A stretch of 64,000 nt of DNA from CSP1-4 sp963777975 (GTDB lineage Bacteria; Chloroflexota; Limnocylindria; Limnocylindrales; CSP1-4): positions 108,719 through 172,718 of the forward strand of contig CAVZSO010000006.1 of NCBI GenBank assembly GCA_963777975.1, read 5' to 3'. Below the pieces are notes generated by a model that saw nothing but the letters and a program-made list of their open reading frames with translations, did not search any database and was not told where the DNA came from. Below, in pieces: positions 1 through 8,659 of this stretch. The position numbers were made by a program, and so were the translations under genes. The stretch's first letter is position 1. Each line of letters opens with the position of its first letter.

Positions 1-829
1 GGTTGCGCAGGCGCGAGGCCTTGAGGCCCTCCTTGTCGGCGGCCACGATGCTGATCATCGGGACCTCCATCGAGAGCGCCACGTCCTTGAGGCCGTTGAC
101 CACGTAGGTCACCTTCTCCGACTCGGTCGGCGGCTCAGGGATGACCGGCACCTTCTGCATGTAGTCGACGAAGACGACGAGGCGGCGGTCGCCCGACAGC
201 TTCTTGTGCTGCTCGACGAGCTTGCGCATGTTGTCGACGGTCGACGCCGTCTGCGAGCCGCGCATCAGGAAGAGGTTCTGGCCATAGCGCGCGATCCGAT
301 CGAGCGACGGGCGCAGGCGCGGGTTGGCGGCCAGCTGCGGCCCGCCGGCGCCCTCGGCCACCCAGCTGCCGAGGATCTCGCGGCGGACGTCCTGGATCTT
401 GATGGCGCCGGTCTTGTGCGGCAGGTGCGCGAGCGCGGATTCCATGGCGATGAGGCGGTTGAGCAGGTATTCCTCGTCGTGCTCGAAGCAGATGTAGAGC
501 ACGTTGGCCTGGCCACCGGACGCGATGTTGCGCGCCATCTGGAGGGCCATGGTCGTCTTGCCCGTGCCCTGCGCACCGCCGATGAGCAGCAGCTCACCGG
601 CTCGCAGGCCGGTGCCGATGGTCTTGTCCATGGGCGTGAAGCCGAGCGGGACCGGCTGGTACTCACCGACGTCGCCGGTGCTGACCTTCTCGTTGAGGTT
701 GACCAGGACGTCCAGCGTCGAACGCGGTCGCATGCTTCCGCCATCGGTGTCGAGGCGCCACTCGACGTGTGGCTCCGCCACGGCGGTCTTCGTCCTGGAC
801 GACTCGGTGGTGCTCACGAACGCCTCCAT
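1..829 (-). CDS. DnaB-type RecA-fold ATPase/helicase, C-terminus beyond left edge
   Basis: From ATG 829 the minus strand stays open for 276 codons up to the window edge, so the C-terminus is missing. The fold is that of the DnaB C-terminal (replicative helicase) ATPase: Walker A GGAQGTGKTT near residue 90, Walker B VVFVDYMQK near residue 216, and a following segment (ESEKVTYVVNGLKDVAL) like the helix after Walker B in DnaB. Only about 75 residues precede the ATPase core, so the N-terminal DnaG-binding domain of true DnaB is absent. It is therefore probably a short DnaB-like protein and not the replicative helicase. Its role is unknown. GTG 817 is an alternative start. Confidence 0.75.
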   Translation of the reverse strand, partial: MEAFVSTTESSRTKTAVAEPHVEWRLDTDGGSMRPRSTLDVLVNLNEKVSTGDVGEYQPVPLGFTPMDKTIGTGLRAGELLLIGGAQGTGKTTMALQMARNIASGGQANVLYICFEHDEEYLLNRLIAMESALAHLPHKTGAIKIQDVRREILGSWVAEGAGGPQLAANPRLRPSLDRIARYGQNLFLMRGSQTASTVDNMRKLVEQHKKLSGDRRLVVFVDYMQKVPVIPEPPTESEKVTYVVNGLKDVALSMEVPMISIVAADKEGLKASRLRN

Positions 830-852
830 GGGTGACAGCTGCCCTGCGGCGG

Positions 853-881
853 ATGGTAGCACCCGGTCACCCGCGGACGAA
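853..881 (-). promoter_or_regulatory. Putative promoter of the DnaB-like gene
   Basis: Minus-strand -10 TACCAT (853-858) lies 17 bp from a weak -35 TTCGTC (876-881). It would start transcription roughly 15 bases before ATG 829. The -35 is poor, so this is tentative. Confidence 0.35.
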
Positions 882-943
882 CCACCCGCACCCCACCGCT
901 CTGCACTCGGGATCCAGCCTCGGCCCCCTTCAAGGCCGCGGAC

Positions 944-2330
944 TCAGATGCCGGCGCTCGCCAGGGCTGACCAGTAGCGGACCATGGCGCGATGCCCGGC
1001 CTCCCAGTTGTCGAGGCGCACGAACTCATTGGGCGAATGCGCACGACAGTCAGGGTTCATGAAGCCGAGCAGGGTCACCGGCAACCCCAGGATGCTGGCG
1101 AACGAGGCCGTGACCGGGATCGAGCCGCCCTCGCGGACGAAGAGCGGTGCCTGGCCGAAGACCTCTTCCAGGCACCGTGCGGCGGCGATGGTGGCGGGAT
1201 GGTCGAGTGGTGTCAGGCTCGGGTGGCCGGTGTTGATGAGCGTGACCGTGGTCGTGACGCCATCCGGGGTCAGGGCCGTGACTCGCTCGCGCAGGCCATC
1301 GAAGATCGCCTTCGGATCCTGGTCCGGCACGAGCCGGCAGCTGACCTTGGCATGGGCCGTGGCGGGGATGATGGTCTTGGCGCCCTCGCCCTGGAAACCG
1401 CCCCACAGACCGTTGACATCGAGGGTCGGCCGACCCCCGCGCCGTTCGAGCGTCGTGTAGCCAGCCTCGCCGTACAGAGCGTCGACACCCATCTCGTCCA
1501 TGTAGGCCGCCTCGTCGAACGGCAAGCGCGCGGATTCGGCGCGTTCCATCGCGTCGAGGGGACGGACGTCGTCGTAGAACCGGGGCAGGGTGACCCGCCC
1601 ATCGGCATCGTGGAGCTGGGCGACGATCTCGGCCAGCACCGTGGCCGGGTTGCGGACCGTCCCGCCGTAGCCCCCGGAGTGGAGGTCCTGGGTCGGGCCG
1701 CTGACGTCGATCTGCGCGTACATCATGCCCCGCAGGCCGGTCGTGATGGCCGGCAGGTTGCCGTCGAAGAAGCCGTTGTCGCTGATGACGGCCAGGTCGG
1801 CCACCAGGCGCTCGCGATTCTTGGCCAGCCAGTGGTCGAGGTTCTCCGAGCCCGACTCCTCCTCGCCCTCGAAGACGACGCGGAGGTTGATGGGCAGCCG
1901 ACCGCGAACGGCGAGCCAGGCTGGCGGCCGTATTGGTCAGCAGCGCGACGTGGCTCTTGTCGTCGGCGGCACCACGGGCGTAGAGGCGCTGGCCGTCGAT
2001 GACCGGCTCGAAGGGCGGCGTGTGCCAGAGCTCCAGCGGATCGATGGGCTGGACGTCGTAGTGCGCGTAGACGATGACCGTCGGGGCGTCATCGGCGTGG
2101 AGCCAGTCGGCGTAGACGACCGGACGCCCCTCGGTCGGCGAGACCTCGACGTGCTCGAGGCCCGCCTGCCGGAGCGCGTCGGCGATCCACTCGGCGGCAC
2201 GGCGACAGTCGTCGGCATGCTCCGAGAGCGCCGAGATGCTCGGGATGCGCAGCAACTCGACATACGCCTCGAGTCGACTGGTCGCGGTCGACTCGAGGTG
2301 CGCGTCGAGGTCATCGAAGGTCTCGGGCAT
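944..2330 (-). CDS. M20 family dipeptidase, one frameshift
   Basis: Zinc metallopeptidase of the M20/M25/M40 family that hydrolyses dipeptides or acyl-amino acids. The N-terminal part (ATG 2330, MPETFDDLDAHL) carries the metal-binding stretch VIVYAHYDVQP and the GAADDK motif; the C-terminal part carries GFQGEGAKTIIP and ends at 944. The two parts are in different frames. They join near 1920, where one extra base follows TNTAA and the next frame resumes with WLAVRGRLPINL. Removing one base gives 461 residues, the usual family length. A sequencing error is likelier than a real pseudogene because both halves are otherwise well conserved. It is separated from the upstream ftsH by a strong hairpin. 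Confidence 0.85.
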
Positions 2331-2355
2331 CGTGGGGCGGGGCCTCCTCATGCGT

Positions 2356-2385
2356 CGAAGCGGGCCCGGGGTCGGGCCCGCTTCG
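2356..2385 (-). terminator. Perfect 12-bp hairpin after ftsH
   Basis: The arm CGAAGCGGGCCC (2356-2367) is perfectly complementary to 2374-2385 across a 6-base loop. It lies between the ftsH stop and the next minus-strand gene. There is no clear T tract, as is common in very GC-rich genomes, so it is either a GC-rich intrinsic terminator or a transcript-end stabiliser. Confidence 0.7.
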
Positions 2386-2406
2386 GTCGGCTGGTCAGGT
2401 GGTGGG

Positions 2407-4437
2407 TCAGGCCGGCGACGGCGACGGCTTCGGCGATGGCACCGACGGCCCGGCACCATCGGGGGTGGCCGGCACCTGTCGGTGGGGCCGGGCGCCGTCG
2501 AGCGGGATGGGCGTCGGGCTGGAGCCCTCCTCGTGACGAGGGTCGGGGATGTCGGCGAAGAGCTCCTCGAAGGCATCCGCCTCGAGCGTCTCCTCGGCGA
2601 TCAGGCGGTCGGCCAGCATCGTGAGCCGGTCCTTGTACGTCGTCAGGACCTCCATCGCCCGGGCATAGCCGCGATCGATGATGGTCCGGACCTCCTCGTC
2701 GATCTGCCGTGCGACCTCGTCGGAGTAGTTGCGTTGCTCGCCGATCTCGCGGCCCAGGAAGATCATCTCCTCGCGCTTGCCGAGGGCCAGGGGGCCGAGC
2801 TTGTCGCTCATGCCGAACTCGGTGACCATCCGACGGGCGAGATTGGTGGCCTTCTCGATGTCGTTCGAGGCGCCGGTCGTGGTGTCGCCGAAGATGAGCT
2901 TCTCGGCCGCATTGCCGCCGAGCATGCCGGCGATCTTGTCCTCGAACTCGGTCTTGCTCTGCAGGTAGCGGTCCTCGGTCGGCAGGCCCATCGTGTAGCC
3001 GAGGGCCATGCCGCGGCTGATGATGCTGACCTTGGCGACCGGATCGCACTTGGGCAGGATGCGCTGCACGACGGCGTGACCGCCCTCGTGGTAGGCGATG
3101 ATCTGCTTCTCGGCGTCGCTGATGACCCGGCTCTTGCGCTCCGGGCCGGCCACGACGCGCTCGAGGGCCTCGCTGAACTCGGGCGTGCTGATGACCTTCT
3201 TGTTGCGACGTGCGGCGAGGATGGCGGCCTCGTTGACGAGGTTGGCCAGGTCGGCGCCGGAGAAGCCCGGCGACGTCTTGGCGATGAAGGTCAGGTCGAT
3301 GGCCTTGTCGAGCGGCTTGCCCTTGACATGGACCTTGAGGATCTCGAGCCGGCCCTTCATGTCGGGCCGGTCGAGGATGACCTGGCGGTCGAAGCGACCG
3401 GGCCGCAGGAGCGCCGGGTCCAGGACATCGGGCCGGTTGGTGGCAGCGACGACGATGACGTTGGTGTTGGTGTCGAAGCCGTCCATCTCGACGAGGATCT
3501 GATTGAGCGTCTGCTCACGCTCGTCGTGCGAGCCGCCGAGGCCCGCGCCGCGCTGACGGCCGACGGCGTCGATCTCGTCGACGAAGACGATGCACGGGCT
3601 GTTGCGCTTGGCCTGGTCGAAGAGATCGCGCACGCGGCTGGCGCCGACGCCCACGAACATCTCCACGAACTCGGAGCCCGAGATGCTGAAGAAGGGCACG
3701 CCGGCCTCGCCGGCAACAGCGCGCGCGAGGAGGGTCTTGCCCGTGCCGGGCGGGCCGACGAGCAGCACGCCGCGTGGGATGCGCGCCCCAAGGGAGTTGA
3801 ACTTCTCGGGGTACTTGAGGAACTCGACGACCTCCTGGAGCTCCATCTTGGCCTCGTCGACCCCGGCCACGTCGGCGAAGGTGACGACCGTCTTGTTGCC
3901 CAGGAACATCCGCGCCCGGCTCTTGCCGAAGCTCATGGCCTGGTTGTTGGTGCCCTGCGCCTGGCGCAGCATGAAGAAGAGGATGGCGCCGATGACGATG
4001 ATGGGCAGGGCGGTCGTGAGCAGGATGCCGAGCAGCTGGCCGGAGCCGTCAGGCTCGCTGGCGCTGACCTCCATGTCGGCGTTGCAGTTCGAGCCGGGCT
4101 GCGCGCAGGTGGCCGTGATATCGCCCAGCAGCCCCTGGCCGAGCTGGCCAGGCACCTGGCTGGAGACGACCTTGTTGGTGCCGGTCTTGGGGTCCTTCTC
4201 CTCGAGGGTGATCTTGAGCGCGTTGCCGGATTGTTCGACCGACTTGACGGCGCCCTCGGAAACGTAGCCGAGGAAGGACTCGGCGCCACCGCTGTAGGGG
4301 ATGGTGGCGGGCTTGGGCTGATCGAAGAGGAACATGTAGAGGACGGCGGCGATGCCCACGACCAAAACGAGGGTGAAGATGCCGCTTCGGAGGAACCGGG
4401 TGTTCAACGGTGTCGAGCCTCGATATCGCTGCGCCAC
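2407..4437 (-). CDS. ftsH: ATP-dependent zinc metalloprotease FtsH
   Basis: Membrane-anchored AAA+ protease that degrades misfolded membrane proteins and short-lived regulators. The 676 residues show an N-terminal membrane segment (about 18-36), an extracytoplasmic domain, a second membrane segment (about 145-165), Walker A GPPGTGKT near residue 231, Walker B IVFVDEIDA, the second region of homology ending in RPGRFDRQ, and the zinc motif HEGGH near residue 450 (the family norm is HEAGH). The extracytoplasmic domain holds two cysteines (CAQPGSNC) that could form a disulfide. The C-terminus is a Pro/Ser-rich tail. The start is GTG 4437. No good ribosome-binding site is visible, but a TATACT box lies 32 bases upstream. 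Confidence 0.97.
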   Translation of the reverse strand: MAQRYRGSTPLNTRFLRSGIFTLVLVVGIAAVLYMFLFDQPKPATIPYSGGAESFLGYVSEGAVKSVEQSGNALKITLEEKDPKTGTNKVVSSQVPGQLGQGLLGDITATCAQPGSNCNADMEVSASEPDGSGQLLGILLTTALPIIVIGAILFFMLRQAQGTNNQAMSFGKSRARMFLGNKTVVTFADVAGVDEAKMELQEVVEFLKYPEKFNSLGARIPRGVLLVGPPGTGKTLLARAVAGEAGVPFFSISGSEFVEMFVGVGASRVRDLFDQAKRNSPCIVFVDEIDAVGRQRGAGLGGSHDEREQTLNQILVEMDGFDTNTNVIVVAATNRPDVLDPALLRPGRFDRQVILDRPDMKGRLEILKVHVKGKPLDKAIDLTFIAKTSPGFSGADLANLVNEAAILAARRNKKVISTPEFSEALERVVAGPERKSRVISDAEKQIIAYHEGGHAVVQRILPKCDPVAKVSIISRGMALGYTMGLPTEDRYLQSKTEFEDKIAGMLGGNAAEKLIFGDTTTGASNDIEKATNLARRMVTEFGMSDKLGPLALGKREEMIFLGREIGEQRNYSDEVARQIDEEVRTIIDRGYARAMEVLTTYKDRLTMLADRLIAEETLEADAFEELFADIPDPRHEEGSSPTPIPLDGARPHRQVPATPDGAGPSVPSPKPSPSPA

Positions 4438-4468
4438 AGCCGATGACCGGTGCGGCGAGCAGGCCGCC

Positions 4469-4497
4469 AGTATAGGCCGCCCTCCATATCAGGCTTC
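4469..4497 (-). promoter_or_regulatory. Putative ftsH promoter
   Basis: Minus-strand -10 TATACT (4469-4474), with only a weak -35-like GAAGCC 17 bp upstream (4492-4497). Transcription would begin about 25 bases before the ftsH GTG. Confidence 0.4.
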
Positions 4498-4580
4498 GAT
4501 ACGACCATCGGCTGCATGGGTATGGGCCGGTCGGCGGAACAGCGCAGTCGCAGCGGAGCCCGTTCGAGGACCAAGGGGAT

Positions 4581-4655
4581 TGGTAGCGGAGGGCGGATTC
4601 GAACCACCGGCCAAGGGCTTATGAGTCCCCTGCTCTACCACTGAGCTACTCCGCC
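4581..4655 (-). tRNA. tRNA with CAT anticodon (elongator Met or Ile2)
   Basis: The minus strand folds as a complete tRNA: acceptor GGCGGAG/CTCCGCT (first pair G-U), D arm GCTC-AGTGGTA-GAGC, anticodon loop CTCATAA, T arm GGTGG-TTCGAAT-CCGCC, discriminator A and an encoded CCA at 4581-4583. The last pair of the anticodon stem is an A-G mismatch. The initiator type is unlikely: it lacks the unpaired first position and the GGG/CCC anticodon stem. CAT in the gene cannot separate elongator Met from lysidine-modified Ile2. The variable region resembles Ile2, but not decisively. Confidence 0.9.
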
Positions 4656-4792
4656 GCCGTGTGAAGTCTATCGAGCGTGATCCAGGGCGGCAAACTGCCG
4701 GCCTGCGGCCCACGGCCGGTGGACGCGGGTCCCGGCCCACGCCGATGGAGCGCTGGTGCCGACCCCGGAACCCGATGGCCGTCGGACGAACC

Positions 4793-4798
4793 TATACT
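4793..4798 (+). promoter_or_regulatory. Putative -10 box of the UbiB-fusion gene
   Basis: TATACT lies 31 bases before ATG 4830. No convincing -35 was found. A GGAGG ribosome-binding site follows at 4820-4824. Confidence 0.4.
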
Positions 4799-4829
4799 CG
4801 GCCCTGACCACCAACCAGCGGAGGCAGCG

Positions 4830-7016
4830 ATGAACCGGCGGCTCTTCGTGCTCCGCGTGGTCATCGACACCATCCTCGTCGCCTTTCTTCTGTGGTTCCT
4901 CTCGCTCTTCCAGGTCAACAGCCCCTTCCCGTTCGGCACGACCACGGTCCCGATCATCACCATCACCTCGAAGTCCCTGCTGGCGGTCGTGGTCACGGGC
5001 CTCCTGGTCGCCCTCTTCGAATCCTTCGTCAAGCCCATCATCGTGGCGTTGACGGGCCGCCTCCTGATCTGGTCGGCCGGCCTCTTCATCGTCGTCGTCA
5101 ACGCGCTCGTCCTCTGGTTGGTCGGTCGCTTCTCGCCACTCACGCTCGACGTCGCGGAACCGACGCTCTTGTGGCTGCTGCTCCTGGCCGCCCTGTACAC
5201 CATCCTCTCCTCGGTCCTCGACGCGGTCTTCGGCCTCAACCGCCCGAGCGTCGACGCGGCGGAGCGCGGCCAGTCGATCTGGCGCATCCTCGACGCCCTC
5301 CCCACGCCGCGGCGCAACGCCGTCCTCGAGAACCTGCGCATGGAGCAGGTCTACGACACCGTTTACCGCTATGGGCTCGATGCCGCCCTCGAGGGCACGC
5401 CGCTGGCCAAGATCCGGACCTGGGTCCGCGTCAAGCTGCTGCGCGAAAGCGACGAGCTCGCTGGGCTCAGCACCCCGGCCCGCGTCCGGATCATGCTCCA
5501 GCAGCTCGGCCCGATGTACGTGAAGATCGGCCAGATGATCGCCAGCCGCGGCGCGGCGCTGCCGCCCGAGTGGCTGGCGGAGCTGCAGACGCTGCAGAGC
5601 GACGCCGCCCCGTTCCCCTGGGAGCAGGCACGCGACATCGTCGTCTCCCAGCTCGGGGCGCCGCCCGAAGAGCTCTTCGCCGAGTTCGACCATGAGCCCT
5701 TCGCTGCTGCCTCGACCGCCCAGGTCCACCGAGCCGTGATGCACGACGGGACCGTTGTCGCGGTCAAGGTCCAACGACCGCAGATCGTGGCCAAGACGAA
5801 AGCCGACCTGGGCGTCATGCAGGAGCTGGCCAAGGTCGCCGAGCGCAGATCGGACTACGCCCAGCGCCTGGGGGCGGAAGGCATCGTCCGCGAGTTCGCG
5901 GCCGGCATCATCAAAGAGCTCGACTACCGCAACGAGACGTATGCCGCGCGGCGCATCGCCGACCACATGCGCAAGTTCGAGGCCATCCACATCCCCATCG
6001 TCTACGGCAAGCTCTCAGGCGAGCGAGTGATGACGGCGGAGTTCGTCAAGGGCATCAAGATCTCCAAGGTCGACGAGCTGCGCGAGGCTGGCTTCGACAC
6101 CACCGAGCTCGGCGCGACGTTCGTTCGAGCCCTCATCAAGCAGGTCCTCGTCGACGGCTTCTTCCATGGCGACCCGCACCCCGGCAACATCCTGGTCGAT
6201 CCCGACACACGAACCATCGTCTTCCTCGACTTCGGGCTCGTGGGCCAGCTCACCCAGCAGCAGCGGCTCGACCTGCTCGACCTCATCAACGGGCTGCGGA
6301 CGATCGACAGCAGCGCCGTCGCCAGCGCCGTCATCGCCCTCAGCCACAAGCGCAAAGGCTTCGTCGAGGCCGACTTCCGTGATGACATGGACCGCGTCCT
6401 GCGCCAATTCCTGGTCTATGGCGACGACGGCGGTTCGCTCGCGGCCGGCGTCGGTGCCGTGCAATCGGTCGTCTACAGCAACGGGCTGCAGCTCGACAAC
6501 CAGCTGACGCTGGCCCTCAAGGCCGTCATCCAGGCCGAAGAGACGGCCAACCTGCTGAGCCCCTCGATCGACATCGGCGGGGCCGCCCTGGAAGAGGCCC
6601 GCGAGGCCATCTTCGAGCAGGTCACGCCGGCCCGCGTCCGGGCCTCGCTGGAGCGCTCGGCGCTGCGGATCGGACGCGAGGTCGTCCGCCGTGTGCCGGA
6701 CCTCGAGACCGCCGCACTGAGCTGGTTCGATCAGTTCAACAAGGGCAAGTTCGTGGTCGAGATCGACACTCGCGACCTGTCGCGGCAGATGGCCAAGCTG
6801 AACGTCCTCGGCCGCAACCTGACCGTCGCCTTGATCGTCATCGGGCAGCTCCTGGCGACGGCCGTCTTCGCCTTCTTGCTGACGCAACCCTCGATCGCCG
6901 CCGTCGCCGGCTTCCTGCCCGGCTTGATCGTCGCCCTCTTCTTCGGCGCGCTCATCCTGAGCTTCGTCGTCCTGCGCCGTGTCTGGGGCGACTCGGAAGA
7001 GGACGAGAGCGGATGA
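4830..7016 (+). CDS. ABC1/UbiB-family kinase-like protein with N-terminal four-helix membrane domain
   Basis: The 728 residues combine two modules. The first ~130 residues hold about four hydrophobic helices, with a layout like the small 4-TM phage-holin-like family. The rest is an ABC1/AarF/UbiB domain: KIGQ motif in YVKIGQMIASRG (~235), VAVKVQRP (~311), catalytic loop HGDPHPGN (~448) and FLDFGLVG (~466). Two further membrane helices close the C-terminus (about 670-720). Family members are atypical kinase or ATPase proteins linked to isoprenoid lipid or quinone metabolism. The start is ATG 4830 behind GGAGG; an in-frame ATG at 4677 is rejected because it has no such site. The stop overlaps the next start (ATGA), so the pair is translationally coupled. 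Confidence 0.9.
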   Translation: MNRRLFVLRVVIDTILVAFLLWFLSLFQVNSPFPFGTTTVPIITITSKSLLAVVVTGLLVALFESFVKPIIVALTGRLLIWSAGLFIVVVNALVLWLVGRFSPLTLDVAEPTLLWLLLLAALYTILSSVLDAVFGLNRPSVDAAERGQSIWRILDALPTPRRNAVLENLRMEQVYDTVYRYGLDAALEGTPLAKIRTWVRVKLLRESDELAGLSTPARVRIMLQQLGPMYVKIGQMIASRGAALPPEWLAELQTLQSDAAPFPWEQARDIVVSQLGAPPEELFAEFDHEPFAAASTAQVHRAVMHDGTVVAVKVQRPQIVAKTKADLGVMQELAKVAERRSDYAQRLGAEGIVREFAAGIIKELDYRNETYAARRIADHMRKFEAIHIPIVYGKLSGERVMTAEFVKGIKISKVDELREAGFDTTELGATFVRALIKQVLVDGFFHGDPHPGNILVDPDTRTIVFLDFGLVGQLTQQQRLDLLDLINGLRTIDSSAVASAVIALSHKRKGFVEADFRDDMDRVLRQFLVYGDDGGSLAAGVGAVQSVVYSNGLQLDNQLTLALKAVIQAEETANLLSPSIDIGGAALEEAREAIFEQVTPARVRASLERSALRIGREVVRRVPDLETAALSWFDQFNKGKFVVEIDTRDLSRQMAKLNVLGRNLTVALIVIGQLLATAVFAFLLTQPSIAAVAGFLPGLIVALFFGALILSFVVLRRVWGDSEEDESG

Positions 7017-7969
7017 GGCTCGACCCGACCGAGATCCCGAAGGCCGTTCCTCCCGCGCCGATGGACCTGGGTCAGATCGTCGATGCTGTCGTGGCGCTCT
7101 ATCGCCGGCGCTGGGCACTCCTGCTGGGCCTGTGCGCCGTGCTCGAGGTGCCGGCGACCATCCTGTCCGGCCTGATCCTCCTGCCGCTGCCCGCCAGGCT
7201 GTCGGCCATCCTCGGCTTCGACATCCTCGATCCACCGGCGACCATCGACCCCACCTCGGCCGTGGCCGCGCCGACGTGGGAGCAGACGATGGGTGTCCTG
7301 GGGCCGATCTGGCTGTCGGCCCTGGTGAGCATCATCGCGGGCACCCTGACCACGGTCGCGGTCGTCTACGCCGTCGTCCGCCTGCGCCTCGAACAGGAAG
7401 CAGGCGTCGGGAGCTCGTTCCGGGCGGTCCTGCGACGCCTGGGACCGATCATCCTCACGTTCGCGGCGTACACCGTCAGCCTGCTCATCTTGGTGGGCCT
7501 CGCCGTGGCTGCCGTGGCCCTTCTGTTGAGCCTGTCACCCGGCGCCGTCGGTGGTGGGCCGCTCGCATTCATAGCCATCCTGGCCTTCACCGCTGTACTG
7601 GCGGCGACCGTCTTCGTGGCTATCCGCTGGACCTTCTGGCCGCAGGCCGTGATGATCGACGAGGCCGGGCCGCTCGGCTCGCTCGGTCGGAGCTGGCGGC
7701 TCATCAGCGGCTCGACGGCTCGGGTGATCGGCTATGCGCTGCTCTTCGGCCTGGCAGCGGGCATCATCGAGGGCCTGATCGCCCAGCTCGGGCTGGTCGT
7801 CGTGAGCACCGTCGCGAGCGTCCTTTCAGAGGAGGTGCAGCTGGCGCTCCGTTTCGCCGTCAGCTCGATCTCCACCCTGCTGCTGGCGCCGGTCGTGCCG
7901 GTCGCGATGACGCTGCTCTACCTCGACCTCCGGGTCCGGCACGGCGAGCCGATCAGCATCGGCGCCTGA
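7013..7969 (+). CDS. Polytopic membrane protein of unknown function
   Basis: The 318-residue protein overlaps the UbiB-fusion stop by four bases. It has about six hydrophobic segments separated by short loops and an N-terminal motif MDLGQIVDAVVALYRRRW like that of glycerophosphoryl-diester-phosphodiesterase-type membrane domains and related uncharacterised families. No catalytic residues are recognisable. Coupling to the ABC1 kinase gene suggests a shared membrane-lipid or envelope role, which is inference only. It converges on the FtsB-like gene, with 40 bases between the stops. Confidence 0.8.
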   Translation: MRLDPTEIPKAVPPAPMDLGQIVDAVVALYRRRWALLLGLCAVLEVPATILSGLILLPLPARLSAILGFDILDPPATIDPTSAVAAPTWEQTMGVLGPIWLSALVSIIAGTLTTVAVVYAVVRLRLEQEAGVGSSFRAVLRRLGPIILTFAAYTVSLLILVGLAVAAVALLLSLSPGAVGGGPLAFIAILAFTAVLAATVFVAIRWTFWPQAVMIDEAGPLGSLGRSWRLISGSTARVIGYALLFGLAAGIIEGLIAQLGLVVVSTVASVLSEEVQLALRFAVSSISTLLLAPVVPVAMTLLYLDLRVRHGEPISIGA

Positions 7970-8009
7970 GCCGAACCGCGCGCTCGCGACCAGGCGGGCC
8001 GAACGACGA

Positions 8010-8534
8010 TCAGCGGCCGAAGAGGAGATCCAGCCAGTCATCGAGCGGCGTGCTGTGGCCGCCCGAGCCGGGCTCCGCACCGAGGGGCGTGATCGCCCGC
8101 GGCGGTGGCGCACCTACCTCCAGCGCGAACGCGCGTTCGCCGGTTCGGCCGTACCCGAAGGCGCGCGCCTGGAGGGCCAGGTAGTCGGGTGACTGGATGA
8201 TCTCGAGCTCGTGTTCGGCCGCGGCCAGCCGGATGGCGGCAGCGGCGGTCTGACTTCGCAGGACATCGGCGCGGTCGGTGCTGGCTGCCGAATCGGCGAC
8301 GGCCCGAGCGAAGACGAAGACGATCCAGGCGACCACGACGACGCCGACCGCGATGGCCAGGCTGCGACGCGAGAAGCCGGCTACGGGCATCCGTCCGAGC
8401 GGACCGCGCGGATCGGGGGTCGGCGGATCCGCCTTCGGTGGGACGTCCTCCGACGGCCCGCCACCGTCCGGGGCCGGGATCGGCTCCGGCGAGTCGAGCG
8501 GGGTGCGTGGGACGCGGCTGATGACCATGCCCAT
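8010..8534 (-). CDS. FtsB/DivIC-like septum-formation protein
   Basis: The 174 residues consist of a Pro-rich cytoplasmic N-terminus, one membrane helix (about 58-78), an Ala/Leu-rich segment with coiled-coil potential and the motif YLALQARAFGYGRTGERAF, which matches the end of the FtsB/DivIC coiled coil. That architecture is typical of small divisome proteins that link FtsL to FtsQ. The family call rests on architecture plus this motif, so it is moderate. The frame stays open upstream but would run into the divergent helicase gene. ATG 8534 sits six bases after a strong promoter -10 and has no ribosome-binding site, suggesting a leaderless transcript. Confidence 0.75.
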   Translation of the reverse strand: MGMVISRVPRTPLDSPEPIPAPDGGGPSEDVPPKADPPTPDPRGPLGRMPVAGFSRRSLAIAVGVVVVAWIVFVFARAVADSAASTDRADVLRSQTAAAAIRLAAAEHELEIIQSPDYLALQARAFGYGRTGERAFALEVGAPPPRAITPLGAEPGSGGHSTPLDDWLDLLFGR

Positions 8535-8540
8535 CGGCCG

Positions 8541-8569
8541 ATGGTAGCTGCGGGCAGCTAGCGTGTCAA
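8541..8569 (-). promoter_or_regulatory. Strong promoter giving a leaderless transcript
   Basis: Minus-strand -35 TTGACA (8564-8569), 17-bp spacer, -10 TACCAT (8541-8546), then six bases to ATG 8534. The expected start of transcription falls on or next to the initiation codon. Confidence 0.75.
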
Positions 8570-8584
8570 ACCCACGGCGACCGG

Positions 8585-8612
8585 TTGACGCACGGCGAGA
8601 CGATGCTAGACT
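8585..8612 (+). promoter_or_regulatory. Promoter of the mrfA-mrfB operon
   Basis: -35 TTGACG (8585-8590), 16-bp spacer, -10 TAGACT (8607-8612). It sits back to back with the FtsB-like promoter, 48 bases before ATG 8660. GGAGG at 8649-8653 provides a ribosome-binding site. Confidence 0.7.
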
Positions 8613-8659
8613 CCAGCCACCGATAGAACGGACGTTCGAAATGTGGCTGGAGGCAGGCG

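Noticed and set aside
2236..4446. A 736-codon open frame on the plus strand opposite ftsH
   Set aside because: It is the antisense shadow of a conserved gene in GC-rich DNA. Its product is Asp/Val/Leu/His-rich low complexity without motifs or a ribosome-binding site.
4581..4655. tRNA as an integration site of a genomic island
   Set aside because: The intact tRNA is flanked by ftsH and the UbiB-fusion gene. I found no direct repeat of its 3' end or integrase in the window.
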